Source: an uncultured Eubacteriales bacterium (GTDB lineage Bacteria; Bacillota; Clostridia; Peptostreptococcales; Anaerovoracaceae). From it: a DNA stretch of 12,664 nucleotides. Positions 1 to 7,050 of this stretch are shown in pieces. The notes under the pieces were generated by a model that worked only from the letters and a program-made list of their open reading frames with translations, searched no databases and had not been told where the DNA came from. The number at the start of each line of letters is the position of its first letter. Position 1 is the stretch's first letter. The stretch lies in the NCBI GenBank assembly GCA_900551415.1, contig URWB01000070.1, positions 1-12,664 of the forward strand. The letters run 5' to 3'. The position numbers and the translations under genes are program-made.

Positions 1-89
1 AATATCTTGCCTGGTACTCGAAGAACCTCCGCCTAGTCCGCTGCCACATCACCGATAACCGATCGTCACCGGAATTGCAAGGGGATGTT
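1..89. other. Left edge, no assignable gene
   Basis: This short edge segment lies downstream of the MATE exporter stop codon. I see no terminator hairpin with a T-tract for the exporter here. On the minus strand an ATG near position 47 opens a frame (MWQRTRRRFFEYQ...) that runs off the edge; it has unusual AGG/CGG arginine codons and cannot be identified. It may be the start of another gene or unrelated edge sequence. Confidence 0.3.
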
Positions 90-1463
90 TCAGACTTCAG
101 CCCGCTCCTTTTCCAGCCTTTTCATTTCAAGCAGCGTCGTTCCGGCCAGCGGCACGCACAGCACGAAGGAGCAGAGATCCGCCACCGCCTGGCTCATCTG
201 CACGCCGAGCAGCCCGAAGAACTGCAGCAAGATCAAAATTGCCGGAACGAAGAACAGACCCGTGCGCGCAGCGGCGCTGATCGAAGCCTTAACGGGCTTG
301 CCGATGGTCTGAAGCATCATGTTCGATCCGACGACAAAGGCGCTCAGCGGCAGGAAAATGCATTGCAGCCGCAGCGAGAGCGCGCCGATCTTAATGACCT
401 CCAGGTCTTCCTTCCGGAAGATCGCAATGATCTGCGGCGCAAAGGCAATGCCCACGATGGAGCCGATCAACAGCACGCAGAAGGCCAAGCTCACCGTGAA
501 CCAGAAGGCCTTGCGCACGCGGCCGTAGAGCTTCGCGCCGTAGTTAAAGCCGCAGACCGGCTGGAAGCCCTGGCCCAGGCCGATGATGGCCGAGTTGGCG
601 AATTGCAGTACGCGCGTGACGATGGACATACCGGCAATCGCCGCGTCGCCATAGATACCGGCGGCAAAGTTCAAGCATATGGTCGCAACAGAACCCAGTC
701 CCTGCCGGAACAGCGAAGGCGTGCCGCCGCGGGCGATTTCCTTATAACGCGCCCAGCTGGGCGAAAAGTTTTTGAGAGAAATGGCGATGTTGCCGCCGCG
801 TGTGCAGCCGCGCAGCAGCAGGCAGAAGCTGACGATCTGGCTCAGAATCGTGGCCAGCGCCGCGCCGCTGACGCCCATATCCAGCACAAAGATGAACAGC
901 GGGTCGAGCGCGATATTGAGCACCGCGCCCACGCCCATGCCGATCATGCCGAAAAACGCGCTGCCCTGGAACCTGAGCTGGTTGTTCAGCACCAGAGACG
1001 AAGCCATAAACGGCGTGCCGATAAGGATATACATGGCATATTGCCGTGCATAGGGCGCAATGGTGGGCGTCGCGCCGAGTATGCCGACCAACCCATCGAG
1101 GAAAATCAACCCCACAAGGCCGAAAATCGCGCCCGCAATCAGTGCAGAGACGAAGCCCGTGGCGGCCATTTTCTTTGCGTCCTCTACTTCGCCCTGGCCG
1201 AGCTTTCGAGAAATATAATTGCCCGATCCGTGGCCGAAGGTAAAGCCCAGCGCCTGAATGATGCTCATCAGCGGGAAAATAACGCCCACAGCCGCCGTCG
1301 CCGTGGTGCCGATCTGCCCGACAAAAAAGGTATCGGCCATGTTGTAAAACGAGGTGATCAGCATAGAAATGATCGACGGCACCGCCATGTTCAGCACAAG
1401 GGTCGGGATTTTTTCCTCCGTCAGGTATTTCCGTTTTTCTTCCGGATTGGTGAAATGCTTCAT
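90..1463 (-). CDS. MATE family multidrug/cation antiporter
   Basis: This 457-residue protein fits the usual length of NorM/MepA-type MATE exporters. These are 12-helix inner-membrane transporters that expel cationic drugs and dyes in exchange for Na+ or H+. The N-terminal half holds the hallmark region after helix 1 (SFYNMADTFFVGQIGTTATAAVG), followed by a long series of hydrophobic segments. The second half repeats the fold, with the conserved GLGQGFQPVCGFNYGA stretch near residue 310. The chosen ATG (1463-1461) is the first in frame and has a GGAG-type ribosome binding site about 11 bases upstream. The gene has a sigma-A-like promoter with a consensus -10 and a small palindrome just downstream, suggesting local repressor control. 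It is divergent from the mreB-like gene and probably monocistronic within the window. The substrate cannot be told from sequence. Confidence 0.95.
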   Translation of the reverse strand: MKHFTNPEEKRKYLTEEKIPTLVLNMAVPSIISMLITSFYNMADTFFVGQIGTTATAAVGVIFPLMSIIQALGFTFGHGSGNYISRKLGQGEVEDAKKMAATGFVSALIAGAIFGLVGLIFLDGLVGILGATPTIAPYARQYAMYILIGTPFMASSLVLNNQLRFQGSAFFGMIGMGVGAVLNIALDPLFIFVLDMGVSGAALATILSQIVSFCLLLRGCTRGGNIAISLKNFSPSWARYKEIARGGTPSLFRQGLGSVATICLNFAAGIYGDAAIAGMSIVTRVLQFANSAIIGLGQGFQPVCGFNYGAKLYGRVRKAFWFTVSLAFCVLLIGSIVGIAFAPQIIAIFRKEDLEVIKIGALSLRLQCIFLPLSAFVVGSNMMLQTIGKPVKASISAAARTGLFFVPAILILLQFFGLLGVQMSQAVADLCSFVLCVPLAGTTLLEMKRLEKERAEV

Positions 1464-1488
1464 AGAGTTCTCTGCTCCGTTTCTTTGA

Positions 1489-1529
1489 GTAATCGGTTAC
1501 ATTATACTCGAAACCCCTTTGTCCTGCAA
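1489..1529 (-). promoter_or_regulatory. Promoter and operator-like palindrome of the MATE gene
   Basis: Reading the minus strand, TTGCAG (1529-1524) is followed after 17 bases by a perfect TATAAT (1506-1501). Immediately downstream, at the expected start-site region, lies GTAACCGATTAC (1500-1489), whose GTAA/TTAC arms form a dyad. The -35 is weak (3 of 6), which would suit an activated or repressed promoter. A MarR-, MerR- or TetR-type regulator is possible, but none is encoded next to the gene in this window. Confidence 0.6.
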
Positions 1530-1579
1530 CCGTTTTTCAATGATTTATCGATGCAATTCGACAGGTTCATATTTTATTC

Positions 1580-1608
1580 TTGCCGTCTCGTCCATCATAT
1601 GTTAAAAT
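1580..1608 (+). promoter_or_regulatory. Probable sigma-A promoter of the mreB/mbl-like gene
   Basis: TTGCCG (1580-1585, 4 of 6 to consensus) is separated by 17 bases from TAAAAT (1603-1608, 5 of 6) in the AT-rich divergent intergenic region. A second TATAAT lies at 1612-1617 but has no good -35 at proper spacing. The predicted start leaves a leader of about 50 bases before the ATG at 1668. Confidence 0.5.
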
Positions 1609-1667
1609 TTATATAATATTTCTAAAAGTGTATATGATAATGATAACAGCAAAAAAGGAGATAGATT

Positions 1668-2690
1668 ATGGGATTCGCATCAGAAGTTGGTATAGATTTG
1701 GGTACAGCGAATGTGCTGGTGTATATTAAGGGAAAGGGCATCGTTCTCAATGAGCCATCCGTCGTCGCGATCAACAACGACAACGACGAGATTTTGGCAG
1801 TCGGCGAGGAGGCCAGACAAATGCTCGGCAGAACGCCGGCAAACATCGTGGCGGTCAGACCGCTGCGTGACGGCGTGATTTCCGATTATGATATTACGGA
1901 GCGTATGCTCAAATATTTTATCCGCAAGACCTGTGGAAGCGGACGCTTCTTTAAGCCTAAAATCATGGTTTGCGTGCCGAGCGGTGTGACGGAAGTCGAA
2001 AAGCGCGCGGTCAGAGAGGCGGCGACGCAGGCAGGCGGCAAGGATGTATATCTGATGGAAGAACCGGTCGCGGCAGCTATCGGAGCAGGTATTGATATTT
2101 CAAAGCCGGACGGCGTAATGGTCATTGACATCGGCGGCGGCACGACTGACATCGCAGTCATTTCACTGGGAGGTATCGTAGCCAGCACTTCGGTCAAGAT
2201 GGCGGGCGACAAATTCGATGAGTCCATCATCAAATATATGCGCAAGGTGCATAAGCTGTATATCGGTGAAAGAACCGCGGAGGAACTGAAGCTGACGATA
2301 GGCACGGCTTATCCGCGGGAAGAAAGTATCAGCAAGGAATGTCGCGGCAGAGATCTTGTGACCGGTCTGCCGAAGAGTGTGGAAATCAGCTCAGAAGAAA
2401 TGATGGAGGCGCTTGAGGAGCCACTGTTCACCATCTGCGAAGCGGTGCATAATGTGCTGGAACGCACACCGCCGGAACTGGCCGCGGATATCAGCAATTC
2501 CGGCATCATCGTCACAGGCGGCGGCGCGCTGATGTACGGTATCGACAAGCGAATTCAGGAACGTACCGGAATCAAGGTCATCATCGCGGAAGACCCGAAG
2601 TCTTGCGTGGCCATCGGAACAGGCAAATCCCTGGACATTCTCGATAAACTTGAGAGTAATTCGCTGAACCGCAGAGCACCGTATCTGTAG
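1668..2690 (+). CDS. mreB: MreB/Mbl-like bacterial actin (rod-shape determining)
   Basis: This 340-residue protein has the normal length for MreB-family actins, which polymerise beneath the membrane and guide lateral cell-wall synthesis. The ATPase signatures are all visible: phosphate-1 loop GIDLGTAN (residues 8-15), the EEPVAAAIGAG connecting region, phosphate-2 loop DIGGGTTD (154-161), and the adenosine motif TGGGALMYG from residue 283. The ATG has an AAGGAG site 7 bases upstream (1655-1660). Upstream is a promoter and downstream a strong terminator, so it is probably transcribed alone. It has no mreC, mreD or minCD neighbours; together with its N-terminal sequence (IDLGTANVLVYIKGKGIVLNEP) this resembles stand-alone Mbl or MreBH genes more than the mreBCD operon copy. 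The family is certain, the paralogue name is not. Confidence 0.95.
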   Translation: MGFASEVGIDLGTANVLVYIKGKGIVLNEPSVVAINNDNDEILAVGEEARQMLGRTPANIVAVRPLRDGVISDYDITERMLKYFIRKTCGSGRFFKPKIMVCVPSGVTEVEKRAVREAATQAGGKDVYLMEEPVAAAIGAGIDISKPDGVMVIDIGGGTTDIAVISLGGIVASTSVKMAGDKFDESIIKYMRKVHKLYIGERTAEELKLTIGTAYPREESISKECRGRDLVTGLPKSVEISSEEMMEALEEPLFTICEAVHNVLERTPPELAADISNSGIIVTGGGALMYGIDKRIQERTGIKVIIAEDPKSCVAIGTGKSLDILDKLESNSLNRRAPYL

Positions 2691-2700
2691 GCAAACTCTT

Positions 2701-2727
2701 AGCGTCCCGTTTGGGACGCTATTTTTG
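2701..2727 (+). terminator. Rho-independent terminator after mreB/mbl
   Basis: AGCGTCCC (2701-2708) and GGGACGCT (2713-2720) form a perfect stem around loop GTTT, extendable by one T-A pair, followed by ATTTTTG. It lies 10 bases after the stop codon. Confidence 0.93.
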
Positions 2728-2732
2728 TCCGC

Positions 2733-2825
2733 GCAGGGGCGGACGGCCGCCGGCTTCAGCTGGTTCAGGCTGTTCAGCTTTGACTCCCCAGAGCAGGTTT
2801 GCCCATGCAGGGGCGGACGGCCGCC
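2733..2825. repeat. Two 19-bp GC-rich direct repeats in spacer
   Basis: The 19-mer GCAGGGGCGGACGGCCGCC occurs at 2733-2751 and exactly again at 2807-2825, 74 bases apart. Each copy can fold as a small hairpin (GGCGG / CCGCC around ACGG). They sit in the otherwise empty 190-base spacer between the terminator and the methyltransferase. They may be members of a dispersed intergenic repeat family, which only a genome-wide count would show. Confidence 0.8.
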
Positions 2826-2917
2826 AAGCGGGCAGGCGGCGCCAATCGGAGCGAGAGGCGTGCAGGGGAATAAGTGCAATCGGCACATACAACGAAGAAA
2901 GAGAGATAGAACCATTT

Positions 2918-4216
2918 ATGAAATTAGAAATTATCGCGGCAACGACCTTTGGGCTGGAAGCCGTCGCGAAACGCGAGATCGAGGCGCTCGGCTATAAAAT
3001 TCTTCGCGCGGAAGACGGCAAGATTACCTTTATGGGTGATGAACGCGCGGTGGCGCGCGCGAACCTGTGGCTGCGGACGGCAGACCGTGTGCAGATCAAA
3101 ATGGCGGAATTTGAAGCCCTGGAATTTGAAGACCTGTTTCAGCAGGTCAAGGCCATCGCCTGGGAGGAATGGATTCCGCCCGAAGGAAAATTTATCATCA
3201 ACGGATCTTCCGTCAAGTCGAAGCTTTCGAGCGTGCCGGCGTGTCAGTCCGTCGCGGAGAAAGCCATCGTCGAGAAGCTGCGGGAATGCTACGGGATCGA
3301 GCATTTTGAAAAAAGCGGCGCCCTGTACGATATTAAGATTACCCTGCTCAAGAACCGTGTCACTGTGACGCTTGACACCACAGGCCCCGGCCTGCATAAG
3401 CGCGGCTATCGGCAGTCGAGCGTCGAAGCGCCGATCAAGGAGACGCTGGCAGCGGCAATGGTATTGCTTTCATTTTGGAAAAAGGACCGCATTCTCGTCG
3501 ATCCCTGCTGCGGTTCCGGCACCATTCCGATTGAAGCGGCGATGATTGGACGCAGCATTGCACCGGGCATCAGCCGCAGCTTCGCGAGCGAGGAATGGGA
3601 AGCCATTCCGACCTCCATTTGGAAAGAAGAACGCAAGGCAGCCTTCGCTGCCATCGATCAGGACTGCGAACTCAAAATCTTCGCTTCAGATCTCGACCCG
3701 AAAGCCGTCAAAGCGGCACAGCAAAACGCAGAGGAAGCCGGCGTGGACGACTGTATTGTGTTCCGCTGTGCCGATATCGCGGCAGCGCTTCCCGCGGTAA
3801 GCAGCAAGAACCAAGATACCGGCAGGAACAATCGCTGCACCGCAGCAGCGGTGGCACTGGACGCGGCAAAGTGCGGAGAACGTGAGAATGTACACCGCAC
3901 AGGCGGCGCAGGTTTGAGACCGCAAATACCAAATCACGCGGAGGCAGCGTATCTCAACGAGGAAGGCGGTGTCATCGTGACGAATCCGCCTTATGGCGAA
4001 CGCATCGGCGATCGCGAGAGTATCGACCGAATCTACAAGATTTATCGGAGATTTTTTGAGACGCACCCGACATGGTCGCTCTTTGCCATTACCGCCGATA
4101 AGAGTATGGAAGCGAAGGCGTTCGGCAGACCGGCGGATCGCAGACGAAAATTATACAACGGCAGACTGGAGGTCTGCTACTATCAGTTTCATGGACAGAA
4201 GCCACCTCGAAAATAG
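2918..4216 (+). CDS. THUMP-domain class I SAM-dependent RNA methyltransferase (RlmL/YpsC-like)
   Basis: This 432-residue protein belongs to the family that installs N2-methylguanine on 23S rRNA (RlmL N-terminal module; YpsC in Bacillus). The N-terminus (IIAATTFGLEAVAKREIEALG) and a THUMP domain to about residue 155 are followed by the linker GPGLHKRGYR and a Rossmann methyltransferase domain. That domain has the SAM-binding motif DPCCGSGTIPIEAA (D195) and the catalytic NPPYGER motif (N356). The start is ATG 2918, since family homology begins there; the frame remains open back to 2711 but that part is repeat-derived spacer. The ribosome binding site is weak (purine-rich GAAAGAGAG). Family proteins are about 380 residues. 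The extra length is an insertion of roughly 54 residues between the ADI segment and NPPYG. The last codons fall in a tandem repeat. The exact rRNA target is not proven. Confidence 0.9.
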   Translation: MKLEIIAATTFGLEAVAKREIEALGYKILRAEDGKITFMGDERAVARANLWLRTADRVQIKMAEFEALEFEDLFQQVKAIAWEEWIPPEGKFIINGSSVKSKLSSVPACQSVAEKAIVEKLRECYGIEHFEKSGALYDIKITLLKNRVTVTLDTTGPGLHKRGYRQSSVEAPIKETLAAAMVLLSFWKKDRILVDPCCGSGTIPIEAAMIGRSIAPGISRSFASEEWEAIPTSIWKEERKAAFAAIDQDCELKIFASDLDPKAVKAAQQNAEEAGVDDCIVFRCADIAAALPAVSSKNQDTGRNNRCTAAAVALDAAKCGERENVHRTGGAGLRPQIPNHAEAAYLNEEGGVIVTNPPYGERIGDRESIDRIYKIYRRFFETHPTWSLFAITADKSMEAKAFGRPADRRRKLYNGRLEVCYYQFHGQKPPRK

Positions 4217-4264
4217 GGGTAGTGTTAAGGACAGAAGCCACCTCGAAAATAGGGGCGACGTTAC
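4193..4264. repeat. 36-bp tandem duplication at the 3' end of the methyltransferase gene
   Basis: Two adjacent 36-base units (4193-4228 and 4229-4264) share their first 27 bases exactly and match at 31 of 36 overall. The first unit contains the last codons and stop of the methyltransferase (HGQKPPRK then TAG). The second is non-coding, so it looks like a local duplication of the gene end. The rest of the gap to the regulator at 4329 shows no terminator and no clear promoter. Confidence 0.85.
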
Positions 4265-4328
4265 GTAAGGTATGAAACAGAGAAGCGATCCCCGCGCGTG
4301 AAGAAGGCGCAGGCAAGGCAGGTAAAAA

Positions 4329-5876
4329 ATGAAAACAGAGCAAACAAACAAGATTCCGGTCTATCGCAGGCTGGCAGACGAAATCAAAGCAGAGATTTTA
4401 TCCGGCAAACGCGCGCCGGGCAGCGTGCTGCCATCGGAACGTCTGATGGCGCAGCAGCTGGGCGTACACCGCAACACCGTCGCGAAAGCATATAATGAAC
4501 TCGAAGCAGAGGAATTGATAGATGCGCGGCAGGGGGTCGGCTATCTGGTTCACGCGGCAGACGCCGCGCGTTCCGCGAAGACCGGACAGAACCGAAGCAG
4601 CATCGCGCGGAAAGAACCAAAAAAGAAAAAGGTCAACTGGAAGGCGCGCATCAAGGATGAATATCAGGATATGGAGATCACCTTCGATGATTTGTTTCAG
4701 CGATTCGGCAATAAAGCAGTCATCTCCATGGGCAGCGGTATCGCCAGCCCCGGAATCTACGACAAAGAAGAACTGGCACGCGTACTTTCTTCGCTGATCG
4801 CGGAAGAGGGCAAAACGCAATATTTTTACAGCCCGTTTAAGGGAGACCGCATGCTCCGTCAGAAGATCGTGTCCCTGCTCAGCACGAAAGGTGTGCGCGC
4901 CACGACCGGACAAATTCAAATCCTCACCGAGACCAATCAGGCACTCGACTTCGTTGTCATGCTTCTGCTCAAGCCCGGCGATACCGTCATCATGGAGGAA
5001 CCGGTGTCGCCGGACGCTTACCGCGCGATGGAGCTGGCCGGCGCACGCATTATGACCGTTCCGGTCGATGAAAACGGCATGGATGTGGACGCGCTCGAGC
5101 GGCTGGTGGCGGAGCACGAGCCGGAGCTGATCTATATCAACTCCAGCTTCCACGATCCGACGGGAACCATTCTTTCGTTGGAACGACGCAAAAAAGTAAT
5201 TGAAATCTCCAATCGCTGGCGGATTCCGATCGTCGAGGAAGACGCAGCCTCCGAGCTGGTCTACGCGGGCGAAAAGCTGCCGCCGATCAAAGCCTTCGAT
5301 ACGGAGGATAATATTATCTACATTTACTCGTTTTCTCTGACCTTCATGCCGGGGCTGAGCCTGGCCTTCGTCGTGGCGGATCGCGGCCTGATTCATAGCC
5401 TGTCCTATTTGGTCTCCGTACGCATGATGTCCGTAGACTGGCTGGCGCAAAAGCTCATCGCGCACTATCTGAGCAACGGCAGATATTATGAGCTGCTGGA
5501 GGAGTTTCGACAAAGCTACGCGCGCAAGCAGGAGCTGGTCTGCCGGGCGCTCGATGACATGAAAATGCTCGGGGTCCGTTACCTCAGGCCGCGCGGCGGT
5601 GTCTACATCTGGTGTCAGCTGCCGGACGGCATTGACAGCAAGGCATTCATCAGAGAGGCGTACCAAAACGGGCTGGCGCTGCTGCCGGGCTATGTTTTTT
5701 ATCCGTTCAAAAATGGCGGGAGAAATCATATTCGTCTCAATTATTCCTTTGAATCGGAGGAACGGCTCGTCGAGGGGCTCACAATTTTAAAAAGCTTGCT
5801 CATGCAGGAAAGCAAAAAAACAACTGGCACACAAAAATCAATTATAGCTGGCACTTCCAAAAATCAAACGTTATAG
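4329..5876 (+). CDS. MocR/GntR-type regulator with degenerate aminotransferase domain
   Basis: This 515-residue protein starts with a GntR winged helix (residues 10-76; PSERLMAQQLGVHRNTVAKAYNELE), then a lysine/arginine-rich linker (about 80-110) and a fold-type I aminotransferase-like domain (about 125-485), the MocR architecture known from GabR and PdxR. In MocR proteins a lysine in SxSK binds PLP. Here the segment is YSFSLTFMPGL, with leucine at 337. The following PGLR arginine is serine 344, the tyrosine of EDDYDSE is alanine 306, and NPTG is DPTG (276-279). Aspartate 305 and arginine 469 (HIRLNYS) remain. PLP therefore cannot be held covalently in the usual way. The ATG is preceded by an AAGGCAGG ribosome site. 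The gene runs without a terminator toward arcB, 90 bases away, so control of the ADI operon is the likely role (inference). Confidence 0.9.
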   Translation: MKTEQTNKIPVYRRLADEIKAEILSGKRAPGSVLPSERLMAQQLGVHRNTVAKAYNELEAEELIDARQGVGYLVHAADAARSAKTGQNRSSIARKEPKKKKVNWKARIKDEYQDMEITFDDLFQRFGNKAVISMGSGIASPGIYDKEELARVLSSLIAEEGKTQYFYSPFKGDRMLRQKIVSLLSTKGVRATTGQIQILTETNQALDFVVMLLLKPGDTVIMEEPVSPDAYRAMELAGARIMTVPVDENGMDVDALERLVAEHEPELIYINSSFHDPTGTILSLERRKKVIEISNRWRIPIVEEDAASELVYAGEKLPPIKAFDTEDNIIYIYSFSLTFMPGLSLAFVVADRGLIHSLSYLVSVRMMSVDWLAQKLIAHYLSNGRYYELLEEFRQSYARKQELVCRALDDMKMLGVRYLRPRGGVYIWCQLPDGIDSKAFIREAYQNGLALLPGYVFYPFKNGGRNHIRLNYSFESEERLVEGLTILKSLLMQESKKTTGTQKSIIAGTSKNQTL

Positions 5877-5877
5877 T
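5824..5877 (+). promoter_or_regulatory. Direct repeats and putative promoter ahead of arcB
   Basis: Two composite copies occur in the same order: CTGGCAC, then AAAAATCAA, then TTATAG. Copy 1 covers 5824-5847 and copy 2 covers 5848-5876, where the modules are spaced by 4 and 3 extra bases. Copy 2 ends at the stop codon of the regulator. A plausible sigma-A promoter lies on it: CTGGCA (5848-5853, 4 of 6), 18 bases, TATAGT (5872-5877, 5 of 6). MocR-type regulators such as GabR and PdxR bind direct repeats, so these are candidate operators. The repeats are seen; their function is inferred. Confidence 0.5.
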
Positions 5878-5966
5878 ACAATTTGAAGTATAGAAGCGAA
5901 CGAAAACGTGCAAACTATCACAAAAAGCTGCACGGAGCTAAAACACAAAGAAAAAGGAGAGCAAAA

Positions 5967-6962
5967 ATGGCAGTAAATTTAAAAGGAAGAAGTTTCTTAA
6001 CCCTCATGGATTTCACACCGGAAGAAATCAGATACATGCTGGATCTCGCGCATGACTTAAAGGCAAAGAAGAGAGCCGGCATCCATAACGAAGTTCTCAA
6101 AGGCAAGAACATCGTTCTGTTATTTGAAAAGACTTCCACAAGAACCAGATGCGCGTTCGAAGTGGCAGCACTTGACGAAGGCGCACACGTGACTTTCCTG
6201 GACAGCAAGAGCTCCCAGATGGGCAAAAAAGAAACCATCGCGGATACCGCGAAGGTTCTCGGCAGATTCTATGACGGTATCGAATACAGAGGCTTCAAGC
6301 AGTCTGTGGTAGAAGAGCTGGCAAACAACGCGGGCGTACCGGTATGGAACGGTTTAACGGACGTTGACCACCCGACACAGATCTTAGCTGACCTTTTAAC
6401 CATCGAAGAACACATCGCGAAGCCGCTGAACAAGGTAAAAGTGGTATTCTGCGGAGATATCAGAAACAACATGGCTTACGCATGGATGTACGGCTGCGCG
6501 AAGATGGGTATGCACTTCGTTGCTTACGGTCCGAAGGAACTGGCTGACCAGATCGACCACGACGTGATCGCAAGAGCAAGAGAAGTTGCGGAATACACAG
6601 GCGCGACCATCGAAGTATCCTCCGATGAAGCTTGCCTGAAGGGCGCTGACGTACTGTACACCGACATTTGGGCATCCATGGGCGAAGAGGATCAGATTCC
6701 GGAAAGAGTCCGCATGCTGACTCCGTTCAAGGTAACCAAGGAAATGCTCGACAAGACAGAGAACAACGACGTGATCTTCATGCACTGCCTGCCGTCCTTC
6801 CACGATTTCGACACCACGATGGCGAAGGAACAGATGGATCTGGGCTATGACATCCGCGAAGTTACCGACGAAGTATTCCTGTCCAGACACTCCAAAGTTT
6901 TCGACGAAGCCGAGAACAGAATGCACACCATCAAAGCCGTTATGGTCGCGACCATGGGTTAA
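5967..6962 (+). CDS. arcB: Ornithine carbamoyltransferase, catabolic (ADI pathway)
   Basis: This 331-residue protein is a full-length ornithine carbamoyltransferase, a cytoplasmic enzyme. In the ADI pathway it runs as citrulline plus phosphate to ornithine plus carbamoyl phosphate. The carbamoyl-phosphate loop STRTR (residues 57-61), HPTQ (135-138), the ornithine-specific D233 with SMG (237-239) and the catalytic HCLP (273-276) are all present. The ATG at 5967 has AAGGAG 7 bases upstream (5954-5959) and begins at the expected family N-terminus; an ATG at 5883 in the same frame lacks a site and adds a non-homologous basic tail. It is the first enzyme gene of arcB-arcA-arcC. Arginine codons are almost all AGA, unlike the upstream regulator. 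The catabolic assignment rests on operon context, since anabolic ArgF looks much the same. Confidence 0.95.
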   Translation: MAVNLKGRSFLTLMDFTPEEIRYMLDLAHDLKAKKRAGIHNEVLKGKNIVLLFEKTSTRTRCAFEVAALDEGAHVTFLDSKSSQMGKKETIADTAKVLGRFYDGIEYRGFKQSVVEELANNAGVPVWNGLTDVDHPTQILADLLTIEEHIAKPLNKVKVVFCGDIRNNMAYAWMYGCAKMGMHFVAYGPKELADQIDHDVIARAREVAEYTGATIEVSSDEACLKGADVLYTDIWASMGEEDQIPERVRMLTPFKVTKEMLDKTENNDVIFMHCLPSFHDFDTTMAKEQMDLGYDIREVTDEVFLSRHSKVFDEAENRMHTIKAVMVATMG

Positions 6963-6997
6963 TAGCAACCGAAAATTTGCGAAGAGAAGTCCAAAAG

Positions 6998-7026
6998 CGG
7001 GAAAAAGGGGTACACCCTTTTTCCCG
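6998..7026 (+). other. Intercistronic hairpin between arcB and arcA
   Basis: CGGGAAAAAGGG (6998-7009) pairs perfectly with CCCTTTTTCCCG (7015-7026) around the 5-base loop GTACA. No T-tract follows (ATGAATTAGG), so it is not a classic terminator. It ends 10 bases before the arcA ribosome binding site and may protect the arcB message end, set a processing site, or affect arcA translation. Confidence 0.85.
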
Positions 7027-7050
7027 ATGAATTAGGAAAGGAGGATTCCA

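Noticed and set aside
75..1616. Plus-strand open frame of 513 codons
   Set aside because: It lies wholly antisense to the MATE exporter; its product is rich in Arg, Gln, His and Ala with no domain, typical of an antisense shadow in GC-rich code.
2711..2917. Longer N-terminus for the methyltransferase
   Set aside because: It would begin inside the terminator stem and run through the GC-rich repeats. Family homology starts at MKLEIIAATTFG, so ATG 2918 is used.
4398..5729. Minus-strand open frame of 443 codons
   Set aside because: It is antisense to the well-supported MocR-like gene, has no ribosome site or recognisable motif, and follows that gene's codon periodicity.
5824..5867. Sigma-54 promoter based on two TGGCAC elements
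   Set aside because: Neither TGGCAC is followed by the TTGCW element at the required spacing, and no sigma-54 activator is visible in the window.
5883..5966. Earlier ATG for arcB
   Set aside because: It lacks a ribosome site and adds a lysine/arginine-rich tail foreign to the family, whereas ATG 5967 has AAGGAG at ideal spacing.
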